A program made the position numbers and the translations under genes. From Nectonema munidae (Eukaryota; Nematomorpha; Nectonematoida; Nectonematidae), in NCBI GenBank assembly GCA_030549495.1, contig JAUIRK010000964.1:1-64000 (forward strand): 64,000 nt of DNA, read 5' to 3'. Shown piece by piece: positions 56,020 through 64,000 of the stretch. How positions within the stretch are numbered: the stretch's first letter is position 1; each line of letters opens with the position of its first letter. The notes under the pieces were generated by a model. It ran no database searches. It had not been told where the DNA came from and saw only the letters and a program-made list of their open reading frames with translations.

Positions 56020-56890
56020 CACGCTTACAAGTATTTTCAAATTCTAAATCTAAAAACAATCTATAATTGGAATTAGCATTGTTGATTTGTTATAAAAATT
56101 TGAATGAATGTTCTCGTAGTCAGATTTTAGATGTAAACCGCAAATTTTGTTTTTGGGAAAATTTTTTAGAAGTGAACCACAAATTTATTTTACACTTATA
56201 GATAATTTTGATCTAAATGCAAAAACAATCTATAAATGAAATTGACATTGTTGATTTCATATGAAAATGTTACTTCATGTAAAATTTGAATGAATGTTCT
56301 CGAAGACAGATTTTAGAAGTCAACCACAACTTTATTTCACACTTATAAGTATTTTGAAATCCAAATGCAAAAATAGCTATAAATAAAATTGGCATTGTTG
56401 ATTTGTATGAAAATATGTATATTTAATGTAAAATTTAAATGAGTGTTCTCGAAGACAAATTTTAGAAATAAACCACAACTTTTTCACACTTATAAGTATT
56501 TTGAAATCCAAATGCAAAAACAATCTATAAATAAAATTGGCATTGTTGATTTGATATGAAAATGTGTAAATTTCACATAAAATTTGAATGAGTGTTCTCG
56601 AAGACAGATTTTAGAAGTAAACCGCAAATTTGTTTCACATTGATTAGCATTTTCAAATTCTAAATGCAAAAAGAATTTATAAATGAAATTGAGATTGTTA
56701 ATTTGTTATAATAATGTGTATATTCCAATGAAAATTTGAATTAGTGTTTTCAGAGACAGATTTTAGAAGTAAACCGCAGGTTTGTTACACACTTATAGGT
56801 ATTTTCAATTTCTAAATTCCAAAAATGAAATCAGCATGCCCGATTTGATATTAAAAAAATATATTTCATGTAAAATTTGAAGGTATATTT
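56020..56890. repeat. Tandem array II, second locus, about 6 units of about 150 bp
   Basis: Landmarks TTTTAGAAGTAAACCGCAAAT, CACACTTATAAGTATTTTGA, AAATGCAAAAACAATCTATA and GGCATTGTTGATTTG recur every 150 bases or so (near 56129, 56320, 56469, 56615 and 56770, with a short extra unit at 56170). The unit is related to the array at 17850-18600. Confidence 0.85.
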
Positions 56891-56909
56891 TATTAGATAT
56901 ACTTCTCAT

Positions 56910-57159
56910 TAGTGGCGGATCCAGAAATTTCTTTTGCAATTTTGCTAAAATTCTTCAGAGAATACGATATCTGTATTAGGTCTTTTAGAATCACTAATTA
57001 CCTATGTTTTCATATTTTTAACATTATTTTGCCATGAATAAATTGCAAAAATTTATTTTTTATACATGTAAGGGTATACATTAGTAACGGTAATTTTCGA
57101 AGCCATTTTTAATAGGGGGGGGGGGGCTAGGCCCATGAGCCCCCCTGGATCCGCCACTG
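56910..57159. mobile_element. hAT-type miniature element, 250 bp, with perfect 8-bp TSD
   Basis: The 8-bp duplication CTTCTCAT occurs at 56902-56909 and 57160-57167. The ends are TAGTGGCGGATCCAG and the reverse complement of CAGTGGCGGATCCAG. An 8-bp TSD and CAGTGGC ends are the hAT signature. It has no coding capacity. A run of 13 G's lies just inside the right end (57115-57127). It is inserted in the piggyBac-type element right after array II. Confidence 0.92.
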
Positions 57160-57257
57160 CTTCTCATCAATCAAAATTTTGATTGACATTTCTCAAAAAG
57201 TAACCATGATTTTGAAAACAATTAAACTATAAATTGTTATGTGTTCAAAACTATATA

Positions 57258-58675
57258 CAGTAGAACTCCTCCCTACGGTCACTCCTTGACAGCGGTCAAT
57301 GCTTCTAATACGGTCAGAAAGTATAGTCGCGAATTCTTTTATATTTGTATATATTGCATAATTATTGAGTTTAACGGTCACTCCCTTATTGCGTACTACG
57401 GTCATCTATTTTTGTCAAAACGGAGAAATTGGGTAAATTTTCAAAGGGATCAAATTTTAACATCACAATGTGAAACACTTTTAGTTGCGAATTTTAAATC
57501 AGTCTTCCTAAGCATCTCTTTTTTCTGTTGCCCTATTGATATAAAATTAGAGAAGCATTATGATTACCCTCTTGTGTTTATGCTGTGAACATTATATGAT
57601 GCTTAGGACAATGTTGTATATATGTGAGAGGATTAGTGATAATCAAGAGGATAGTAAGTAGTAGTAGTATAGCACAAACACATATAAAGCAATCTTAGTA
57701 AGCTCGTTATAGGAAGATTTCAGAAGCCACATTGTTTTAAAAAGATTCCTCATGAAGCTTTCCCTGTTTTATGGAGGTCCAATAAAAAAGCTTGGATGGT
57801 TGCTGAACTTTACCGTGAATGGTTGCTTGAATTTGATAAGCTGTTGAAAAAAGCAAAAACGCAATGTTTTGTTGTTTGTAGACAACGCTCCTGGCTATCC
57901 AAAAGATGTTAAGACGAAAAATAAAAAAATTATTTTCTTTCCTGCTAATTGTACTTCAGTTCTACAACCTCTTGATCAGAGCATAATTCATACATTTAAA
58001 CGTTATTATCGAAATAGCACAATCTTTGAATCTTGAACAGGGCATCCCACTTGATGATCTTATCAAAAAAGTCTCTCAGCGCTGTGAAATAGAAAACCAT
58101 ATGATTCATTTTAATTGATGATGATTTACCGGTACATGGGAAGCAGATTTAGTACAAGACATCCTCGGTGAAAATTCTTCAGATCCGGTGGCTTTAATAG
58201 TAAATGGCTTGGTGAGAGTGAATGTTCTATAAAAAATCTTTCTGGAGCTCTAACCTTTGCAATCGATCTTAAAAAGTTTGCACTTAAAAGAGGAATGTTA
58301 CAAAGCTATGATCTTGCACGGAAACTGGAAAAAGACATTGAGCAATTAATGGTTTTTGGACAGCTAGCAAAAAAGCAAACACGATACCTACTTTATTAAA
58401 GAGTAAAATTTGTACCTGTTTTTTTGCAAAATAAAAATAACTTAGATTTTACTTTTTTTATTTCTCTGTGACATTTTAAGTTTATTTTTCAATTTTTTTA
58501 CTATGTAATAATTTTAATAATATAAAGAAGAGAAAAAAATATAAATGTTTTTGATTGATTATAACAGTTATCCTTTTACTTTCAAATAACATAACTACTC
58601 CTCTAATGAGGTCAATCCTAAATAACGGTCAAAAGACTTGGTCCCTATGGTGACCTCATTAGAGGAGTTCTGCTG
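57258..58675 (+). mobile_element. pogo/Tigger-type transposon nested in the piggyBac-type element
   Basis: The ends are CAGTAGAACTCCTC and the reverse complement of CAGCAGAACTCCTC, flanked by TA on both sides (57256-57257, 58676-58677). The transposase is on the + strand in broken frames: GGPIKKAWMVAELYREWLLEF, then LLFVDNAPGYPKDVKTK (second catalytic D), then FFPANCTSVLQPLDQS and IIHTFKRYYRN, all typical of the pogo/Tigger DDE domain. The N-terminal DNA-binding part and the first catalytic motif are missing, so the copy of 1418 bp is internally deleted. Repeated GGTCA words lie inside both ends. Confidence 0.85.
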
Positions 58676-58964
58676 TATTTATAAATTTTCAAAAGAGTAT
58701 ATAATATAGAACCAAAGTTATAAGCTTAACTAGAGATACTGTCAGAATTTTGCTGAAAAAGTTTAACTTTTGATTTTGATTGACAGATTTAGGCATGAAA
58801 AGGTCATTCAACTCCCATGAAAATGGTATCAAAAGATGCAGCTATCAATTTTAGGAAATGTCACGAAGTATGGTAGCAAAAGATGTAGCCAATTTGGTAC
58901 AAAAGAAATTTTAGTTGAGGGGGGGGGGGGGCTAAAATAGCCCCCCGTCACTGATAGGGTTAAA

Positions 58965-59345
58965 CGCAAAATGAACAAAATAAAAATGCAACTTTATGTT
59001 TAAATAATAATTTAGTCCATTCAAACTTCTTCTTGACCATGACCGATATCGATCTTTGGTAACTCTTATTACTTTTTAGTCTCCAATTTTTATCAGTTTC
59101 TTCCATCTTTAGCCTCGTTTCTTCAGTTGTGTTAGCCACCATGTTCTTCGTCTTCCAACTTTTTTTCTCATTTCCTTCCATTATTTATTTCAGTGCTTCG
59201 CCCGCCGATGATCTCGCTATATGTCCAAAAAATCTCGCTTTTCGTTCGAGTATCATTCTAAGCAGCTTGTTTCTGGTTCTCCAACTTTTTTAGTACTTTT
59301 TCATTTGTTATCTTGTCTGTCCAACTGACTCGTAAAATTCTTAAC
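58965..59345 (-). pseudogene. LINE C-terminal tail fragment
   Basis: The minus strand reads RVSWTDKITNEKVLKKLENQ, then LLRMILERKARFFGHIARSS, then EGNEKKSWKTKNMVANTTEE. This is the pattern SWTDRVTN-EVL, FFGHI-R and a basic RTWW-like segment found at the end of many endonuclease-reverse transcriptase proteins of invertebrates. One frame change and a stop separate the parts. The rest of the LINE is not present. It abuts the right end of the piggyBac-type element. Confidence 0.65.
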
Positions 59346-59399
59346 ATCAAACTTACTGACGTAATTCACTTCTCTCAATTTATTTCACGATTTTCATTT

Positions 59400-59815
59400 A
59401 CCAAAATTTAACAAAAATAAACTCATTATGATAAAAAGTAATGATGTATATCTTCGCATTATAATATTCGGTCATTGTATTGCTCAACTAGAATTTGAAC
59501 GAAAAAACAACTTTATTGAAAAGAGAGAAACTGAGGCGTCTTCGATCTTCACGCGATTCTTTGGCTAATTGTATAGCCATTATGGATTAGCGGATTGATA
59601 GCTTTGGGAGTTGGTAGAGATCTCGAAAAGGTTTAACCTCTTGGTTGTTTTCTTTGATGAAGTGATTGGGTTCTGGTCGTTGTGCTGTGTTACTTTATAT
59701 ATGTGTGTACTGTGTGATGCGTTTAATATGTCGTGCTATGAAAGGCAAATCATGTGAGGTCGCAATCAGTGTTGATGAAGTGCAATGCGTTTAACATTGA
59801 AAATTATTTAAATGT
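59400..59815 (-). mobile_element. Putative LTR of a BEL/Pao element (fossil)
   Basis: It lies immediately downstream (minus strand) of the end of a BEL/Pao pol remnant. It begins near TGTAACATTTAAAT after a purine-rich tract (GGGAGGGGAG), as expected for a 3' LTR after a polypurine tract. An AATAAAG word lies near 59514. The far boundary is uncertain because no second LTR is present in the window for comparison. Confidence 0.5.
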
Positions 59816-60067
59816 TACACTCCCCTCCCAAAATAGCTTATATTACTTCTAATCTTACTAAACTGCGTAGCGATCTTTCTATTAACGATGAACTCGTTTT
59901 TATTAAAACTTTTTTGTCTCCATTCTCCCTCCCTTTGATAATCCCAACTATTTTTCCATAGTTCCATTTATTCTTAAGAGGGTTTGAATTTTTAATCAGT
60001 ACATATTCTCCCAAATTTAAGCCTTCGCTTTGTCTATACCATTTTTTTGATTTATCAACGTGCTAAA
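59816..60067 (-). pseudogene. BEL/Pao pol C-terminus (fossil)
   Basis: The minus strand resembles the C-terminal segment of a BEL/Pao integrase: a GEYVLIKNSNPLKNKWNYGK block and GKIVGIIKG before the purine-rich tract and the putative LTR. The element is broken; a DNA-transposon-like insertion separates it from further pol remnants at 61980-63060. Confidence 0.65.
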
Positions 60068-60309
60068 CAGGGGCGCACATCCGGGGGCGAAAATGACCTT
60101 ATTGAAAGAAGCTCTCTTCTTTCACTCAAGGTCTCTTCTCTTGTTAGCTCTCCTATCTCATTTTGCTCTCTTCTCTCCAGTGGCGAAGCTAGGGTGGGGC
60201 ATGATGGGCAGTGAACCATGTACCGCATGATGCCCCCATGCACCTTATGCGATATCTGTTTTCGAAAATTTCTCCAATGAAAAGATCAAGAAAGTATAAA
60301 TAATGTTGC

Positions 60310-60645
60310 TTAAATTTTTTAAATTGTGCCCCCCCTATCAACTTTTTTTCTGGCTACTAATAATATTTTGTCCCACTGCTTCTCCCTAATTTGTATTTAG
60401 AGTTAATTCTATTTTATCTCATTAGAAACTAGTTTTTAGCGGAATATAAGTTCAATATTTTCAGAACCTCATGATACCAAAGTTGAGCTATTCAAATTAA
60501 TCACAGATTATTGGTAAAAATTTAGTTCCATCAATACACCAAACATTTTGCAAAAACGAAAATTTGTTTTTTTAAATGAGAGAAAAATAGTTCTCAATTG
60601 TTACAATTTTATATCAATGAATATTGTCAGACTCGCATTAAATTT
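60310..60645 (-). repeat. Inverted copy of the dispersed repeat at 10461-10790
   Basis: The reverse complement matches 10461-10790 over more than 300 bases with scattered differences, including AACTAGTTTTTAGCG-like and TTTACCnAAGATCTnTGATTA words. It ends in a hAT-like start with a short extra insertion (GTCCCACTGCTTCTC). Confidence 0.75.
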
Positions 60646-60649
60646 TTTT

Positions 60650-61060
60650 AAGAAAATTGTTGATTATATAAAAATATAATATCGAAACAAAATTTTTCAT
60701 TTACTTGATCTATTTATGACAACTGTCAGAATTTTATTTGTATACAGAAATAGTCAAAAAAACAATGATTTTCTTGTTCTTGTATACTATAATTTTTATG
60801 ATTTATGTTTGTTTAAATTGTTTTTTAATGATTTTGTGTTCTTAGACTTAAATAATTATATGAAGTGATTACCATTTTTGTATACTATCATTCCTTACAA
60901 AATGTAAAAAATACAAGCGTTACCAAATCACCTTATATGGGTAAACTACTTCAACGTCGGCTTTGCTGCTTATGAAAACTTGAAAATATCAATAAGCTAT
61001 CTCATTTTTTATGCCTCCTATTATTTTGAAATTATTCTGAGAACAGACAGTTTCATTTTA
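60650..61060. repeat. Dispersed repeat shared with 45040-45372
   Basis: Same orientation as the copy at 45040-45372 and colinear with it, but with about 85 extra bases near 60895-61000 (TACAAAATGTAAAAAATACA and onward). In both loci it lies close to hAT-like sequence. Confidence 0.7.
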
Positions 61061-61634
61061 AAATAGTGAAAATTGCTTTATTCGTTTATTTTGTCTCCTT
61101 TCCCCTTATGTTAATTATGTAGCAAATTTTTCAATTTTGAGTAAAAGGTAGTTTTCATTGACCAGGAACTGATGTATCGATGAGAAATCGAATCCAGAGG
61201 CTTCCATGCTGAGTCCAACATCTCAACCAGCCATGCCATCCGTAGAGTATGTAGTAGTATGATGTAGGGGATACGTCAAATTAGTTTTCAAAAAACTTAA
61301 GTTATGCTCTATAATTTTTTCTGAGACTTTTTTTCCTTAAAATTTATTATAAAAGGCAAATCATTGCAAAATGTTAAAAGTTATTTTACTTTTTGTAGCT
61401 TGCACCAATTTAGCTTTTAAACTATTTTTGAATGATGCTGAGAAAAATGAAGTAATGCAATCTTAATTTATTGTTTGATTTTTGTTTGCACAATATAATC
61501 TTTATTTTATACCCTTTTTGAGAGTCTAAGAATGAAATAGAAGTCAAGAGAGGAGTAGTAATTCAGAAAAATGTGTTGTCTTTTTTGGAAGACGCTTGAA
61601 AGTCGGCCCTTCCAATAATTTCAAGGATGTGCGC

Positions 61635-61979
61635 CCATGAATCAAACACATTTTTTTCATATAAACATCGCAGGGTATCTAGTAGACTCTTTTCCTTCAG
61701 ACTACATTCACTCATAAGACTCTCCAACCTTCAGTCATTTGTTTTCTCTATCAATCAAATATCCTTTCACCAATTCCTGTAATGTGCCTGGTAGACTAGT
61801 TCATTTTTCAAATGAAAAGCGTATTCCACCCCCTAATAATTTTGGATTTTTTTAAACTAGTGTATATTCGATATGCAAATTTAATTAAAATATTTTTGTT
61901 GGAAGTATAGTTTTTAAATTTCATCAATTTTGTAAAAAAATATAAAGTAGTCTTATAAATTTACGTATGCTCTGAATAC
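61635..61979. other. Unassigned sequence between insertion and pol fossil
   Basis: A few coding-like minus-strand words near 61690 could be further BEL/Pao sequence but are too short to assign. Otherwise nothing was recognised. Confidence 0.3.
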
Positions 61980-63060
61980 ACTCTATTTTAAAGGATTGCT
62001 TGGATATTTGTTCTCCAGTGGTATTCGCTAAACCTCTTTAATTTTGAAAATTGCAAAAAAAAATGTCGCCCCTCAATAATAATTTTGAGGATGCTAAAGT
62101 AGTAATTATACCGTTTTTTCCAAAATTGATTAATTCGCTTTGAAAATAAACTCTTTTCGCTCATGATCCTGAAAGTTCCTACATAGAAAACGTGTGTGTG
62201 CCATTCGACTGGTGTGGTTTGTACAGCGTGATACATTTTATTTATATCACCAGAAAATGCATACTTTTTCTCTCTAAATCTTATCAAAACTTCAAATATA
62301 TTTTTCATTAACTTCAAGTACCAATAATAATCATTTAAACAATGTCCCTTTTATACTTAGCTGATGTATCAAATACTATTCTTAGCGGTGTACTTTCACT
62401 ATCTTTCAACATTTGTCTGTGAGGTATGTAATATATCGGACCCTTCCAATTTCTATGTTTATCGGTGATTTCTATTACCCCTCTTTTTTGCATGCTAGCT
62501 ATTTCTTTTTCATAACATTAGTATTCTTTACCTAACTTAAAGAGCTTTTTTTCCGTAGATTGAAATCTTTTCAAGACATAATCCTTGTTGTTAGGTAGCT
62601 CCTTTGGGTCATGTTTCCAAGGATAACATGCTGTCCACATATTCCTTTTCTCATCTAAACGTAGACCCTTTTCTATCATATACATTTCTCTTTCTTCATT
62701 CCATGTCATTTTCTTTGAACCTAAAATACAATTACCACACTTACAGCCTCCATATATGGGTAAACATTCTACCCCCATGGCTTCTGTGCTGGAAAAATCC
62801 TCTAACAAATTTGAATTGACATGAAAGTTGGTCGCAACGACATTTCCGTTTTTGCCTACATCCGAAACTCTATCCCAAATTACACTTCCTTATAAAGACT
62901 TAGAGAACACTACGTGCTCGCGAATAATTTGTGGATAAGGGTGAAGATGTGCAAAATCAACTCCTAATAGTTCTACATCGCCTTTCGGAAAACTTAATGT
63001 ACCTTTTGGAATTTCAAAGGTATTTGCTAATTCTTCTGTTTCTAAGTTTAGAACTTTCTA
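61980..63060 (-). pseudogene. BEL/Pao pol fossil, protease-to-reverse-transcriptase region
   Basis: The minus strand holds blocks typical of BEL/Pao polyproteins: GDVELLGVDFAHLHP near 62970, a cysteine cluster (YGGCKCGNCILGSKKMTWNE) near 62740, the WTACYPWKHDPKELPNNKDY block near 62620, and the start of the reverse transcriptase (FREKKYAFSGDINKMYHAVQ) near 62260. The element is broken with multiple disruptions, its catalytic centre and gag are not seen, and the degree of decay suggests an old insertion. Confidence 0.78.
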
Positions 63061-64000
63061 AGTTTTTGAATTTTCAACTTTTCTAAGTTGAACTTAAATG
63101 ATCCACGGATGCGGATATCCGATATATTTCTAGAAAAATCTTTTTCATCCTTATCTTTAAAACTATAATCTATAAGCTATAGATTATAAGCTATAATCTA
63201 TAATTTATAAGCTATAATCACTATTTCGAAAACAAGAAAAAACGCACAGACATTGTTTTCCAGTATCCAATCAAACTCTACTAAAACTAGTTTATCAATA
63301 AATACAATTCGAAGTGGTAGTAGGTTCTCTTGCACTTAGTTCACTCTGTGAAAGACCAGTTTTGGCTTTTGAAGCCTCATAAGTTCCACTTTTTGTGTTC
63401 AAACCCGATAGTTAGCGTGATGATGATCAAATACCAGAGAGCTTACAGATACTTCCACTTACAGCAAAAAAAACTCTATAAAGATTCATCTTATTTTTAT
63501 AAAAATTTATTTTTTTAATTATTGAAATAACTTCCAAGTATATTGGGGCGAGTCCGTTCCTAGATTTGGATTTGGTAAATTCATACTAGAAAAAAGACTT
63601 TCGACAGTTGTAAACATGGCCTTTCAACATAAAAAAGATATAGAAAATTTCCTTAAAGGCAATTTAAATTTGCTAGGGCTGGGGAGAAGGAAATTATTTT
63701 AAAAAAAGTAAAGAAATGCACTTGTTACTCCGCTATTCCATTACCCATACAGACAATAATTTCATTATATTAAATTTCAATTTAAATAAAATTTTTTGTA
63801 TAAATTCGCTGTAAGGTAAGTTTATTTGGTCATATAAATCTACACAAATTTTAGATAACATTTTGCACAAAATCAAGAAAAACAGTTAATCTTTCTTTTT
63901 TGACTTACTTTTCTTCGATTGAATTTTGACTCGGCTACACAAAACCGCTTACGGTGGCCTCATAGTTCTTTCAGAATACTTTGGAAAGTAATAGACTATA
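63061..64000. other. AT-rich stretch at the window edge
   Basis: No gene supported. A small palindromic cluster of TATAATCTATAAGCTATA words lies at 63165-63218 and could fold into hairpins. The 62-residue frame at 63330-63518 matches nothing known. Confidence 0.4.

Larger units (their letters stand above)
54309..58963. mobile_element. piggyBac-type element with TTAA duplications, 4.65 kb
   Basis: TTAA at 54309-54312 and 58960-58963 flank an element (54313-58959) whose ends are CCCTATTAGTGACGG and the reverse complement of CCCTATCAGTGACGG, 14 of 15 matching. TTAA plus CCC ends are the piggyBac signature. Long G runs lie just inside both ends (54358-54367 and 58919-58931), next to GCTAAAATA in both. 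Contents: tandem arrays I and II, a hAT miniature element, a pogo/Tigger element and AT-rich filler. No piggyBac transposase is seen, so it is non-autonomous or has lost its gene. Confidence 0.8.
60068..61634. mobile_element. Possible hAT-like insertion splitting the BEL/Pao fossil
   Basis: CAGGGGCGCACATCC at 60068 and the reverse complement of CATGGGCGCACATCC ending near 61634 form 15-base inverted ends with one mismatch. The 8-bp flanks do not match, so the boundaries are tentative. Inside are another hAT-like start (CAGTGGCGAAGCTAG at 60180), the inverted dispersed repeat (60310-60645) and the repeat shared with 45040-45372 (60650-61060). No transposase frame was recognised. Confidence 0.5.

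Noticed and set aside
58960-59181. A small host gene encoding a charged protein
   Set aside because: Upstream words in adjacent frames (SWTDKITNEKVL, FFGHIARSS) show it is the tail of a LINE polyprotein.

Overview
The window is very AT-rich animal nuclear DNA, dominated by transposable elements and holding one recognisable host gene. The host gene is a four-exon, spliced homologue of the RNA exosome subunit RRP41 (EXOSC4) on the + strand, with exons at 47006-47185, 47860-48057, 48110-48218 and 51214-51455. It predicts 242 residues. GT-AG introns, tRNA-derived SINEs, LINEs, hAT, piggyBac, pogo, Tc1-like, MULE and BEL/Pao elements all point to an invertebrate metazoan. An arthropod such as a copepod would fit, but the species cannot be fixed from sequence alone.

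Layout. 1-2106: gene-free, with weak hAT-like termini. 2107-6050: a minus-strand RNase-H-bearing LINE (family A) with target-site duplications (TSDs). 6307-7949: a 3' scrap of LINE family B interrupted by a 5'-truncated Jockey/CR1-type LINE with a 13-bp TSD. 8690-10325: remnants of two DNA transposases, one of an uncharacterised family and one piggyBac. 10970-12165: a 150-bp tandem array. 12536-17165: an almost intact Jockey/CR1-type LINE (ORF1 plus a 983-codon ORF2) bounded by a perfect 12-bp TSD. 17850-18600: a second 150-bp-period array. 19776-20392: a truncated LINE A copy.

20393-36940 is bounded by about 230-bp terminal inverted repeats (TIRs). It holds a MULE-type transposase gene whose N-terminal part is a PHD-like finger plus an OTU cysteine-protease domain, a second diverged OTU gene, an inverted partial OTU copy, tandem arrays and nested debris. 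I read it as a giant (16.5 kb) Phantom/MULE-like transposon or a fused pair of them.

36941-42900 contains two SINEs with the same tRNA-like head but different tails, then nested minus-strand LINEs (LINE C interrupted by LINE B and by a second LINE C copy). SINE1 shares its 3' tail, including a hairpin, with LINE families A and B. 43182-46785 has a 25-bp minisatellite, LINE scraps and a hAT fragment. 47006-51455 is RRP41, whose 3-kb third intron holds a pogo/Tigger relic split by a Tc1/IS630-type element. 54313-58959 is a complete-ended piggyBac-type element (TTAA duplications) carrying two tandem arrays, a hAT miniature element and a pogo/Tigger element. 58965-63060 holds a LINE tail and scattered fossil pieces of a BEL/Pao LTR retrotransposon split by a DNA-transposon-like insertion. 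The rest is unassigned AT-rich sequence.
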